Below are positions 10,857 through 22,300 of a stretch of 64,000 nucleotides of DNA, piece by piece. Below the pieces are notes generated by a model that saw only the letters and a program-made list of their open reading frames with translations, was not told where the DNA came from and did not search any database. Position 1 is the stretch's first letter; each line of letters begins with the position of its first letter. The translations under genes were made by a program, and so were the position numbers. Location of the stretch: the NCBI GenBank assembly GCA_018287875.1, contig JAGVVL010000009.1:4526001-4590000 (forward strand), in the 5' to 3' direction. This stretch comes from Nigrospora sphaerica. Its lineage: Eukaryota; Ascomycota; Sordariomycetes; Amphisphaeriales; Apiosporaceae.

Positions 10857-12805
10857 GCTATAGTCTTTTCCTAGTCCGTTAACAGAAGGATGTTACAGTC
10901 TAGGCTAAGTATCTCAAAGTGAATACTAACACATACGGGAGGAATAAAGATAGAATAGGAAGTAGGCGAAGTAGGAAGTAAACGAAGCAAAGAGCGGAAA
11001 AAGCAGTAGAGAGACAAAGTAGGAAGAAGAAAAAGTAGAAACAAGACGAAGAAGGAAATGTAAGAAGTAGGCGAAGAAGAAGCGGACGAGTTAAGAACTA
11101 GAAGAAGCAGTGAGCCGTTAAAGCGGGAAGGGATAAGCAGATGAAGCAGAATTAAACGAAGTAGAACCAGATGAAGCAGAAGCGTACGAGGTAGGAACTA
11201 GAAGAAGTAGGAAGCAGTAGTCAGACGAAGCAGAACCAGACGAAGCAGAAGTAGGCAAAGTAGAGGAGTGGAGTATGCGGATTCAGTCCGCGTCCAAGAG
11301 AGGACGCACACCCCGAAGCGGACCCGGGTCCTCTCTGCCGCGCTGTACTAAGTGAGCCGGTCACAGGCAGAAACAGCGAACGAGCAATGGACAGACGAAA
11401 AGAGAAATTGCGAACTTCGGGGGGTACTTGCTACGCATCCCTCTTAATCCTGACTTATAACGATATAGCGGGCCAGACGCAGCTGCAACCCTTACAGTAT
11501 GACTGCTTCCTAGACCGGCGCTCGGCCTATTAACAGGTATGTAATCTCACGAGCTGGCCCTGCTTCGACCTGCGCCTTGGTCTTTTACCAGCCGCAGACG
11601 CCTAGATGCTTCCGCTTATACGTCTGCCCCATCTCTCCTCTCTGCAGACCTACGCCTTAAGGCGGACGGGCGTCGGACAACTGACCCGATCCATGGCCAC
11701 GTACTGATCTCTTCTTTTAAGTGGACTCGATTGGCACCGCTTGCCGTCGCAGCGGTCGCCCATAAGGTCAACCTATGCTGTTAGGAGAATGTTTCGCACT
11801 AGTATGCACTATGTTATGTGGCTCTTACTGGGTCATTACGTAGTACCTTCCGTAATAAGAACGGTGCGCATATAACATGGGCTGTTCGAGCTAGTGGCAA
11901 AGATTATGTACCCACAATGCTGTCACATACTTTTCACATGGATGTTTATATATGCATGTCAGCTCGATTGTTAGTGCGCCCCTCATACTGTAAAATAAAG
12001 CACCCTCGATGCAACGTTCCCAGTCTCTTACAGCCCTTCATCACGCCCTCCATGTCGACGGTTCTGTCGACCTACTCCCCAACGGGATTGTTATAGTGCC
12101 TGTAGGCCAATTCACTGCGCTACGAAGCAAAAGCTTCAGTATTTATTATCATTATTCTTACACCTAGCGACCTATTTAGGCCATGCGAAGCTTCAGTAAT
12201 GATTCGGTGGGATCATTATGCCTAGTTCTGCACTATAAGCGCTAGACTACAGGGGACCAACCTGCAGGTCGTAACAGGGATGTGCAACTTCTATCGAGTA
12301 GATGGTCGTACAGGTCACCGTCGACACCTCACTTATGACCCCACTATATGATAAAAAATATTCCATTGGTTCGCCTAAGCTGCATGCACCGTGAGCAGCA
12401 TATGTGAAGGGGAACCACTATCGGTAGCTGCACACATCGTATGTAGGCAATGTCCTAAATTAAGTGATTGGCCTAAACAGGTCGATAGAATCTATTATGT
12501 CATCTGTAACCAACCATCATGCTTGCTTAGCTTTTAAGTCATGTGCCATCTCACATCAGCAAGAAGTATGGTTCTTTGCTGTATATTGGCCTGCATTCAT
12601 TGGGTCTTTAATAGCTGTAATTCGACTTAGACTGAACCTCTGACCCCAAAGACTGAGATTTAGAGATGTTGGGAGGACTCATAAAAGCCCATGAATGCCC
12701 ACAGAGATCATGCTAAATTTACGTCTTCACTTTCTAACACTATCTTAACCTTCACACCCAAAACTTTGGTATTCTTCTTTCTATCCTTGAACTGTCACCG
12801 CCACA
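10857..12805. other. Purine-rich tract and upstream region of the EF-hand gene
   Basis: About 10930-11280 is an irregular purine-rich run of GAAGTAGGC, GAAGCAG and GACGAAGCAGAA words on the plus strand. From 11280 to 12805 composition is mixed, without shared repeats or a convincing gene. A pyrimidine-rich leader (TTCTTCTTTCTATCC) precedes the ATG at 12806 and fits a fungal 5' UTR. Confidence 0.55.
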
Positions 12806-13314
12806 ATGAAGTTCCTGTTTGCTCTCTCGGTTGTCGGCGCCTTTCTGCCTAGCGTCTTCGCCGAGTGTTGTTCACTCACAACGGGCGACTGCGGCGACGG
12901 CACTAAAGGCACGCCATGCTGTGGAAAGGGCAAATGCAACGTCTTTTGTTGCGCATGCGCGGGTGGTTTGTGACTTCTAAGTCCCTGTTTTGTCATTATG
13001 AGCTAACTGAGGCCCAAGGTTGCCGTGGCAAGCGTCTTGCTCAGTCTGATGTTCTCACCGCCGCCTTCGACACCGAAGCAACCACTCAAGCTTTTGAGGT
13101 GGCGGATAAGGGCAACAAAGGCCACGTTACGTTAGATGAGTACCTGGAACATATGCAGGCCGGGGTGAACCGCCAGCAGTGGGTCGATTGGTTTGAGCTG
13201 TGAGTGGTCTTCTAAGCGTCTCGTTACATGCATAGACAAAAAGCTGATTCAAAACATAGCCACGATAACAACAAGGATGGGAAGCTCAGCATTGATGAGG
13301 TTTTCCGAGAGTAG
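12806..13314 (+). CDS. Small secreted Cys-rich protein with two EF-hands (3 exons)
   Basis: Exons 12806-12965, 13019-13199 and 13260-13314 join to 131 codons. Introns are 53 bases (GTTTGT...CCCAAG, with branch-like GCTAAC) and 60 bases (GTGAGT...CATAG); both junctions keep frame. Residues 1-19 are a signal peptide (MKFLFALSVVGAFLPSVFA). Residues 21-55 hold ten cysteines in the spacing CC, C, CC, C, CC, C, C. Residues 83-94 (DKGNKGHVTLDE) form a degenerate EF-hand and 116-127 (DNNKDGKLSIDE) a canonical one. A secreted calcium-binding or effector-like role is inferred from architecture; no function is established. The CACAATG start context is good. No RIP-type stops, although repeats lie on both sides. 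A shorter 36-base second intron (acceptor at 13235) is possible but less likely. Confidence 0.82.
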
Positions 13315-13599
13315 GGGACACCTTACTTCAACCTTGATTGAAGAAAATCAATTTTATGGACCTGAAAACCAATGATAGTGGGTGAGCAGCTGTTTTGACA
13401 CTAATTCAGCACAGAATTCAACATTCTACGTAGAGCATTAGCGTAAGACTCTAAATACAACTGCAAGTATTTATTGACTTCTATAAATCTATTCTAAAAT
13501 ATGGTTTTCCTCTTATAAGTCAACCCTAAAACGGCTGGCTCGCCCTGAAATGATATCATAGCCTTTAAACTTTGTTTTTTCAAGTAATCTGTTACTTAG
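13315..13599. other. 3' flank of EF-hand gene
   Basis: Presumed 3' UTR followed by mixed sequence; nothing else recognised. Confidence 0.5.
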
Positions 13600-14516
13600 C
13601 TAGAAAACAGCCGACTTAGAAGAAAGAAGGGCCTAGAGAATATGGCTTTTAAATAGGACGGACTCAGCCTAGCGAGCCCTTTGGTAAGCATTACTCTTGA
13701 AAAAGAAAGCGATCTATAAGGTAAAGACAGTGACCTAAAGAAACATGTTATAAAAGGCTTTTATTTAGCTACTGAGAGGGGCCAAGGCGCTTACGTCAGC
13801 CATGATCAAGGGTATGCACTTATATAAGGCAGCCCTTGCAGCATAGTTCCTAGTTACAGAACCATGGCGTTTTTCCCTTCTTTCACTTCAACCACTACAC
13901 TTAGGTGCAGCTTCCTAAACTCATTTCCATGACTATTTTAAACTTCTTTTGCTGTCCTACGTTGAGGACTGCCTTAATCAATAGTATCCTCACCTTTGCT
14001 TTACCTTTGGGATCGACCTTACGACCGCGTCTTTCCACTAGACTCCCTACAGTTCGGGGTTTCTTGGTTCCACTACCTAGCGTTTAAAATATCGTGAGAT
14101 AGGCTAAAATCGAAGGGGCTGCACTGCCTTTACCTTTAGTCGTCCCCACGCTTTACATATAATAAGGCGAGGTAACGAGCTATAAAGAAAAAATAGAGAG
14201 CTTCCGAGAGACTTTATCCTCCCCTTGAGGCTACGCCTACCGGATTTCGAATTGAAGAAATCTTAAGCACGACAAAGTCGCTTTAAAACGTTCTTAAGAA
14301 GCTGAAGAAGTCGTACAAGCCTTTAAACACTTTTTTTAAGACGGCCGTTCGCAAACGCTATTTAGTAGTCTTAGTAAGCGCTTTAAAGGAAGGTGTAGCT
14401 TTAAAAGCTTTGCATTAAAAGTTCACAGCCGCTTATACAGTAGTTACGAATTATAAAATACTAAAAGTAAAGGGCAACTTAGCCGCTAAAACGTTTCTTA
14501 AGGCTATTAAGGAGCG
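13600..14516 (+). mobile_element. LINE (Tad-like) relic, interrupted by SINE-1
   Basis: 13620-13745 aligns to the Tad-like LINE at about 40180-40300 (shared ATATGGCTTT, TAGGACGGAC, CTTAGCGAGCCCT-type words) and 14085-14510 continues the alignment at about 40345-40700 (GTGAGATAGG, GGGGCTGCACTG, CCCCACGCTTTACA). The two parts are separated by the SINE-1 copy at 13774-14072. It covers the spacer between endonuclease and reverse transcriptase and the RT start; TAG/TAA-rich and non-functional. Confidence 0.75.
13774..14072 (-). mobile_element. SINE-1 copy 2, nested in LINE relic
   Basis: Homologous over its full length to the other SINE-1 copies, with the same minus-strand 5' end (TGGAACCAAGAAACCCC) and the GAAAGACGCGGTCGTAAGGTCGATC core. 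The LINE alignment resumes immediately beyond it, which fixes both ends. Confidence 0.78.
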
Positions 14517-14965
14517 TGTCACGGTGTGGACCGTGACAGGTCGTACCGGCACGGGGCAACCTCTAAGATATCCTAAACTAGCTATGGATTAGTTGTTCTG
14601 TGATAGACTTCTGTTAACTCCGCTCTGTACGGACCTCCGGTGGAGATCTAAATAAAAGTCTGCGGCCAAGAAGACTTCTATTGTAGCTCTTCAAGCTACG
14701 TCCTGTCTACTTGTAAGGATCTGGAGGAGTCACAGTGGCACCATCAGGTATAGGGTAGCGAAGGGTAGGCTCAATTCCACTGCAAGACTGATTCTTGCAG
14801 AATTCAAGTTCAGGTCGGGCGCCGGCGATGCGCCCGCCTGTCATGGAGTAGACCGTGACAGGCCGTACCGGCACAAAGCAGCCTCTAAGACATCTTAAAC
14901 TGGCTACCGATTAGTCGTCACGTGATGGAGTTCTGTTACAACAGCTCGATACAGACCTCCATTAA
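14517..14965 (+). mobile_element. Short LTR-F pair around a 129-bp spacer
   Basis: An LTR-like repeat (14517-14709, TGTCACGGTGTGG... to GTCCTGTCTA) recurs in direct orientation at 14839-14965, where it is cut off. The spacer 14710-14838 contains the primer-site-like TGGCACCATCAGG and the leader shared with 44930-45140 and 59341-59551. A third LTR-F copy at 61641 lies directly after a chromodomain gypsy relic and a purine tract, so LTR-F belongs to a gypsy family (Gypsy-3) and this copy is an internally deleted derivative. Confidence 0.65.
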
Positions 14966-14992
14966 TGTGAGAGGCTGAGCCTTGAAGCACTA
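14966..14992 (-). repeat. 27-bp terminal fragment of Gypsy-1 LTR
   Basis: TGTGAGAGGCTGAGCCTTGA and the following bases are identical to the plus-strand start of the Gypsy-1 LTRs, then homology stops at an AGTTAGGTGACCCCC sequence. It abuts the truncated LTR-F. Confidence 0.7.
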
Positions 14993-15657
14993 AGTTAGGT
15001 GACCCCCATTTGGCCACCCCCCACTTTTGGTAGCAGGATCTCGAGGTCTGTAGTGTTGGACGCGTTTTCCTACTCCGAAGCGTTGTATGTGAGGTCAGTC
15101 TATAGGTTCCAGAGGGTAGTCTTCGTGCCTTCCTTTATAGTGTAGGTACGCGCTTAGTAGAGGGTTTTAGGAGCTTCTATATTAGTGGTATATCTTGATT
15201 AGGAGTTTAAGTAACGCTAGCATAAGTACTTAGGAAGTCTTAAGTAGAGTGTAGACCTGTCTATAATATTCTAGTAGAAAGCTGGTGAAAGGGAGTATAC
15301 TGTTCAAGTGTATAGGTGATATTCTTTTAAAGGAAGCAGACAGAGTTATTCTTATAATAGGGATAAGGCAGTGCTCTATAGTCTAAGTATAGAGGGGGGG
15401 TTCTTATAATTATGTTATTAGTTAGGTTAAAATATAGTTACAGTTACGTATCCCTTCGCTAAGTTCGGTGTTATTCAATATCTTTGTTTGTTATTCGTCT
15501 GATGTTTTTGTGTGCTGTGACTTATTTAGGGTTCTTCCGGTCCCGAGGTTCTTCCTATAGTTTCTTTCTTGTCCTTCTTCTTTCCTTAAGATAGTGCTGT
15601 TATTATTATCCTTCTTTTCCTTCATAACACTTTTAATGGTTTCTATATATCTGCTGT
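14993..15657. other. Degenerate repeat DNA between LTR-F and TRIM-1
   Basis: Begins with a C-rich GGTGACCCCCATTTGGCCAC segment that resembles a transposon end, then AT-rich sequence with TAG-rich frames. No family recognised. Confidence 0.45.
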
Positions 15658-16178
15658 TGTCACGGGATGACATCAGCACGCTAACCACTGAGCCAAAAGA
15701 CTAGGTAGACTGGATCGAAGATCCAGTCTATTAGCGTGACTTATGTACTGGGAGAGGTTCCCAGCTAACCTCTCACATACCTTCCCTCTCCGCACGCCGC
15801 TCGCCTTCCTCGTAAGACCCGTACGAGTGCGTTGCGTACGCCTTACCGGTAGAGCGACCAAGGCAGAGCAGAACATAAGGGCCTGGCCCCGAGGTGCGCG
15901 CGCGCCCTTCCACGCCGGCGCACCTCTGAGCCCTGGATGGACCCAGGACCCTTGAGCCTTGAGGGGGAATTGAACCCAGACCTCTTTGGCTCCTGCGGCG
16001 CGCCCGGGCGCACTGCCAATCAGGGCGCGTGAGGGGCGCAGGTGTGATCCAGTCTACATGTCACGGGATGACATCAGCACGCTAACCACTGAGCCAAAAG
16101 ACTAGGTAGACTGGATCGAAGATCCAGTCTATTAGCGTGACTTATGTACTGGGAGAGGTTCCCAGCTAACCTCTCACA
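15658..16178 (-). mobile_element. TRIM-1 copy 1 (terminal-repeat retrotransposon in miniature)
   Basis: 521 bases with 120-base direct terminal repeats (15658-15777 and 16059-16178), TG...CA ends, and an exact 5-bp duplication GCTGT on both sides. The core is GC-rich and non-coding. Orientation is taken from the purine tract next to the downstream repeat (seen as CCTTCCCTCTCCGC on the plus strand). The terminal repeats contain an 11-bp stem, 3-nt loop hairpin (TAGACTGGATC and its complement). Confidence 0.9.
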
Positions 16179-17238
16179 GCTGTCCTCGTCCTCCAGAATA
16201 TCGGCCATACTTAAACAGCTTTTTCTTTTTCTTAATTAACTCTTTCTACTGTACTATGTCTTCCTATAATAAGTACCGGCTTCTTAAGGTTCTACGTGAG
16301 TAGCGGCGCGAGTTTTGCAATAGCATTAGCGTATATAGTCGAGAGTATAATAAGGCAGTGTACCTTATATTTACTGCTAATTTACCCGAACTCGTTCTTA
16401 ATAACAAGTCCTAAGTTCGTCGCCTATTCTTAAAGACTTTGGTGTTTAGTGCTAGCAAGAAAGGTAAGGGCAATTCTAAGGCTTTATTTTCTATCCACTA
16501 TTAGGTACGTGGTTCTTACTTATCACGTTTCTGGTCTCGCTTACAAGTGCTTTATATTGATTAGGTCCTTAAATATCTTACTATCACGACTATGCCTTTA
16601 ACAAAGTATCGGTATATCGAATAAATTTTCGATCGCTAGTTATTCGAGGCTAGTCGGGTAGGGCTAATTATCGAGATACTTGCCTGTGCGAAGGGTGGTC
16701 TGCAGCTTCTTCCTATTTATGTTAACATCCTTAAGGGGGGTCCATACAGTTCTATTATTTCGAAACTCTTAAGGCGGCCTAAGCTGTATACCGCGACTTT
16801 AGCGCACTCACTTAGGAAACCGAATCTCTTCCCTTGTTTGCACTATAAGAAGCTGTTGTCCGACTTTAATTATAAAGAACAGTATAGTATGAATCCCTTT
16901 TTAGGCTATATCTCTTACACTCTATACCACCGAGCCTATAGTAACTGCTTAATAGTGGGCTATCAGACAACTTGCGAATAAGTAAACGGCAGTAAAGATC
17001 TTACGAATATTTAAGATAAAGGCAAGGCTCCTCTCGCTTTTAATCATAAGCGTACAGAAGGGGGGGTGGTCTTTAAGGGCAAGGAATTGGTGGACATCAC
17101 TTAGTAGGAATTCGAAACTGGAAAACCTTCGTAGTAGATACAAGGTATTCGTACTGCAATCTAGTTTCTAGGTGCGGTCTCTTAATTAGGTTTATGGAGA
17201 CTTGTGAAAGTAGTATAGGGTGACGTGGGCGTCCCCTA
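16179..17238 (+). pseudogene. Unidentified RIP-decayed coding sequence between two TRIMs
   Basis: From ATG 16256 one plus-strand frame reads for about 240 codons with stops only as TAG/TAA where Trp or Gln would fit. Readable blocks include SISVYSREYNKAVYLIFTAN, VRRLFLKTLVFSASKKGKG, LTITTMPLTKYRYIE and LIIEILACAKGGLQLLPI. The composition is basic and aromatic-rich. I do not recognise the family; a transposon-encoded protein is most likely given its surroundings. Its 3' part runs into the next TRIM target site. Confidence 0.5.
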
Positions 17239-17760
17239 TATCACGGGATAACATCAGCACGCTAACCACTGAGCCAAAAGACTAGGTAGACTGGATCGAA
17301 GATCCAGTCTATTAGCGTGACTTATGTACTGGAAGAGGTTCCTAGCTAACCTCTCACATACCTTCCCTCTCCGCGCGCCGCTCGCCTTCCTTGTAAGACC
17401 CGTACGAGTGCGTTGCGTACGCTTTACCGGTAGAGCGACCAAGGCAGAGCAGAACATAAGGGCCTGGCCCCGAGGTGCGCGCGCGCCCTTCCACGCCGGC
17501 GCATCTCTGAGCCCTGGATGGACCCAGGACCCTTGAGCCTTGAGGGGGAATTGAACCCAGACCTCTTTGGCTCCCTGCGGCGCGCCCGGGCGCACTGCCA
17601 ATCAGGGCGCGTGAGGGGCGCAGGTGCGATCCAGTCTACATGTCACGGGATGACATCAGCACGCTAACCACTGAGCCAAAAGACTAGGTAGACTGGATCG
17701 AAGATCCAGTCTATTAGCGTGACTTATATACTGGGAGAGGTTCCCAGCTAACCTCTCACA
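17239..17760 (-). mobile_element. TRIM-1 copy 2
   Basis: 522 bases, terminal repeats 17239-17358 and 17641-17760, exact flanking duplication CCCTA. Nearly identical to copies 1 and 3; the outermost base pair has changed from TG to TA (a RIP-type change). The core is identical to the other copies except for a few bases. Confidence 0.9.
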
Positions 17761-18812
17761 CCCTATAGCTCTTAAATTTCCGTCGTTCCCGTTCTATAGG
17801 TTAATAAAATCGCTCCGGTTTCCCACGATTTTTCTAAGGTTAGAAAAAGCCCGGAATGCGTTTATATCTTTGCAAGGTACTGGAAAGTATTAGGATTTTA
17901 AGCTTTATCTAGTTAATTCGTTTCTTATATATCGTGGAATTCTTAACTGGTGCTAGCTTTTCTTTATTTTTAAGCGGTTGTCCACGGCGCCTTTTTAGTG
18001 CTTTCTGCTGATCGGAACCGGTTGGTGGTGCTAATAGGTTATCCTAACTTCAAATGTCCTTATCTATGTCCACCGGCTCCCAAGTTCCGTCCGGGTTTTT
18101 AATAAATGCCTTTAATCGGTCGCCATGGAAGATTCCTTTAATAGGTTATCTAATAATGTCTTTCAGCTTAAAGCGGTTATATAGTATAATTTCCTCGATT
18201 TTATAAGGGCCCATTTATCGGTACTGGAGCTTCCTATTATTGGATATATCGATATAACGGACGTAGTCGTATGTTAAAACTAGGTGTTCTTTTATTAAGG
18301 CTATTAGGCGTATCTTATAGTGACTCCTTTAATCAACGGCTTACACTCTTTATCTTCGTTAAGTGGCAATTGCTTTGCAAGTTGCTTCGATATCCTCGGG
18401 TCGTTTTTTTAATATCCAGATCCTTTACTTTAGCAGCCTATTATAGTCTATAGTTTTGTCCTAATTAAGTACTTGCTATATCGGTATGCTGAGTTTAAAA
18501 GGCATCAATAGTTCCTTTTTGTATAAGAGGCGGTATAAGGATATGCCGAAATACCTCACTACTATCCTGTCAGCCTAGATAGCTAGAGGGAGTGCTGCAA
18601 CCTAGTTGCAACCACTGCTATTCGTCATTTTCATTAGGCTCTTTGCAATACTCTTATGCCCTCCCTCGATCAGGCCTTGTGTCTTCGAGCTATAGGGTGG
18701 CCCAGTACTGACTTGGAAGCCTAATGTATTGGCGATCCTCGTGACCTCGCCTTTGTTTTCTAGTCCGCCGTCGACCTTAAGGAGTTAAAAACAACTGTGC
18801 TGGTAGATAATT
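17761..18812 (-). pseudogene. Gypsy relic (Gypsy-4): integrase and C-terminal part
   Basis: Minus-strand translation gives the integrase D-x-E region (VDGGLENKGEVTRIA, then GPPYSSKTQGLIEGGHKSIA) at about 18800-18650 and, nearer 18300-18080, the post-integrase block YRWMGPYKIEEIILYNRFKL (TAG where W is expected) and GIFHGDRLKAFIKNPDGTW. It is the 3' part of the element continued at 24704-30594; Copia-1 lies between. Many TAG/TAA codons; dead. Confidence 0.78.
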
Positions 18813-19378
18813 TGTTGGAAGTGGTGGTTTGATCAAAAAGAGGAAGCAACCCCTTTATAAGGGCTCTTTCGATCTCGGAGGTCGTTTCTATAAAGAAACA
18901 CGGAAGGATAAGGAACTTCTCTTCAAGAGGAACGAGAGTGTATTTCGTGTGCTTGCTTGCTTCAGGACAGACTAGTTACACAAAGAGGAGAGATTCAGCC
19001 TTTACTTATACCCGTTAAACCTTTATCCTCTTAGTAATACAAGGAAGAGGACGCGTAAGTGATTGCGTAAGTGATTACGTGGCTTAGAAGCATATGGAAC
19101 CTTATAGAGGTTTGTGGAGCCTCATGGGGGCTCGTGGGAGCTTCAGGGAGTCACGTAGAAACTCGTGGAAACTTGTGGAACCTTGCAGAAGCTTCCGCGT
19201 GGCGAACGCCACGCTTGTGGGTAAAGCGGGCCATGCTTGCGGGTAAGCTGGCCCGTGCTCCAGGTAGGCTGGCCCGAGCCTTAGGATAGGCTCGGTTAAA
19301 GGACTAGCTTCTCGTTAAGTGCATAGCTTAGTCCGTAGTGACAGAGAACGGTATAGGATAAGTCCTATACCTGCAACA
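18813..19378 (-). repeat. Copia-1 3' LTR
   Basis: Begins (plus strand) TGTTGGAAGTGGTGG and ends CTGCAACA. It contains the conserved CGGTATAGGATAAGTCCTATAC inverted motif near its end, also present in all solo copies. Confidence 0.93.
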
Positions 19379-19389
19379 CCCCCTCTCTT

Positions 19390-22300
19390 AACCTATACCG
19401 TTAAAATACACGATAATAGGCGTGCTTAAGGGCGTAAGTTTAGTAGGCTTAAGAACCTACTGAATTTCTCTTTCGGAAGTGGCTTAGTTAAGCCATCGGC
19501 AGGCATGTCGTTAGTCGAGATGTATTCGACCGATATATTCTCGTTTTCGACTTCTTGCCGGACGAAATAGTAGCGTATAGCGGTGTGCTTGGTACGCTGG
19601 TGATATTCGGGGTTATAGGCTAAGTTTATAGCCGAAGTATTGTCCCCTTTTATCGGAATCGAAGCCGTTTTAACCCCTAACTCGAATAAGAGGTTTTTAA
19701 GCCATATAGACTCACGGGTGGCCTGTTCTAACCCGTTAAACTCGGCTTCGGTGGTCGATAAGGCTATAGTAGACTGCCTTTTCGATTTCTAGCTTATAGG
19801 ACCGTTATTCAAGGTAAAGAGGTAGCCGGAAGTAGACTTTCGAGTCTCGTAGTCGCCGCCGTAATCCGAATCGGAATAGCCCACTAATGTAGGCTTAGTG
19901 TCGCCCTTATAGACTATAGAGTAGTTTGCAGTCCGTTTTAGGTACTTAAAGACACCTTTAACGGCTTTCAAGAGCTGTTTATTGGGGTTCTGCATAAATC
20001 GAGCTAGAAATCCCACAGCGTAGCAGATATCGGGCCTAGTCTGCGTCATGGCATACATTAGACGGCCGATTAGCTGCTGATATTCCTTTATAGTGTCCGA
20101 ATTCGATTTTTCGTCTTTGAGAGCGGTGTAATCGATATTCTTCGGAAGGCTTGGAGAGAGAGGAACATCGGACGGCGTTATCTCGTATAAGTTCGAGGTT
20201 TCAAGGATTTGCCGTATATATGTCGACTGGTTTATCTTTATAAGTCGCTTCTCTCGGTCTCGGGTAACCTGAACGCCGAGAAAGTAGGAAATAGGACCTA
20301 AGTCCTTAACCTCAAAGTGTTTTCCTATCTCTTTCTTTATTCGGTTAATATCCGTTAATAACGGACCAAATATAAGGAAATCGTCAACATAAGAAACGAT
20401 AAACATCCGGAGTTCATCGTTATAATACGTGGACTCGTCCAAGATTAGAGGTTTAAAGCCTAAGGTAGATAAGGCCTTTTTAACCTTTAGTTGCCACTGT
20501 CTAGGACTCTGTTTTAGTCCGTATAAAGCTTTAAAAAGCTTAAATAACTGGGTACCGTCGAATTTCCACCCAAAGGTGTTTAACTCCGGTTTTCGAGTAG
20601 AAGATCGTCTAGGCCTTCGATAGGCTCAATATAAACGTCTTCTAGTAGTTCTCCGTTTAAGAACGCGGAGACTATATCGATCTGTTCAATTTCCCAGTTG
20701 TAGTAGGCGGCTAAGGCGAGTAAAACTCGCCATGTGGCTGGTTTTGTTCCGGAAGCGAATGTTTCGAAATAGTCAAGGCCGTACTGCTGTTCGAAGCCTC
20801 TAACGACTAGCCGAGCTTTGTATTTAACCGGTTTTCCGGTCACGTCGGTCTTTAACTTGAAGACCCATTTTAGAGATAAAGGAGAGCGTCCTTCTCTCTT
20901 AACTTTAGCTCGATCAACCGCTTTAAGAGTCCCTTTCTTTATGATTTCCTTTAGTTCGGTGTGAACTGCAGATAGCCACTCTTCTTTATCCTTAGACTGA
21001 AGGGCTTCCTTTAAGGAGCGGGGCTCTTTATAAAGGGTAGCGGTTGGAAAAGCGTTATCGAAACGCTTATAAGTCGACTTTTCGCTTTCGGAGAGGTTAT
21101 TGGGTAAAACAACCTCGATAGACGTCTTCGGACGGTTTATGATACCCTTCGAGTTTAGAATAGGGCCGGAATTTGCACTAGAGACGGAGATAATATCGGA
21201 AATCTCGTCTTGAGTGCTGTTTCCAGATAGCGTGGCCGAAGGAGTGTCGTCTACCCCCTCTATTTCCGTATTTTCTTCGTCTTCGGATAGAACTCGAAGG
21301 TGGGAGGTCGGAAAAACACGCTTTTTAAAGGGCCGGCTAGGGATATAGACGATATAAATCGAGTTTCCCTTATACCCGAGTAGAATCCCTTTTTCAGCCT
21401 TAGCTGCGAATTTATCGGACTGAACTAACAGTTCCTTTGGTTTATAGGTGTATACCGGAGTTCCGATAATATGTAAGAAGGATAAATCGGGAGTATTATC
21501 CTGATTAGGATAGAAATAGTCGTAGAACTCCTGATAAGGAGTTATATCCTTTTCGAGGTCGGCGTAAGGTTGATAACCTTTACTATAGACTGTAGGACGA
21601 ATTCCCATAGGTATTTAGGGATTTTCGCGTCTAGTATCGCCGTACGACCTTTATCGAGTATAACTCGATTAGATCTTTCCGCTATGCCGTTTTGTTCGGG
21701 TGTGTAGCGGTTCGAGGGCTCGTAAATAACTCCTTTAGTCTTTAGGAATTTTTCGAGCTGAACGGGGTTAAATTCGGTCCCGTTATCGATCCTTATAAGA
21801 GAAGGATACGATTTAAACTGCTGTTTTAAGTGTTCTAAACGGTTTTTAACCGTCTCAAACACCTCGTCCTTAGACTTAGTAAAGTCTATAAAGCGAAAGG
21901 ACGTAAAGTCGTCGGTGTAGACGATAATGTAGTTGTAACCCGAATAACTCGTAGGAGTGATTTTAACCGTATCTAAGCAGATCCGGTTTAAGGGAAAAGT
22001 TGCTCGATTTCTGTTGACTTTCCCTTGTTGTCGGGTAAACTTTCCTAATAAGCAGGCCTCGCAGTTCAGGTCCTGTTTATTAAGTTTCGAGGGGTCTATG
22101 CCCTTTGTAGACTTTGAAGCCTTAACTAAGGCGTCGAAACTTGGATGACCGAGGCGTTTATGCCATAATTCGGTGTCCGTATAGTAGGAGAGACTTGGAA
22201 TCTCCGATATGAAGCTCCATGGATTCTTGATGGGGCTTTCGACTGAACTATAGGAAAGTCCAGGTAAAGTAGACCTTAAAGCCGTTGACTCCGTCAAAAT

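Noticed and set aside
11818..12096. 92-codon frame as a gene
   Set aside because: No start context, motif, or splice partners; low-complexity chance frame.
13200..13235. A 36-base second intron in the EF-hand gene
   Set aside because: Shorter than usual fungal introns; the 60-base alternative keeps frame and leads into the same EF-hand.
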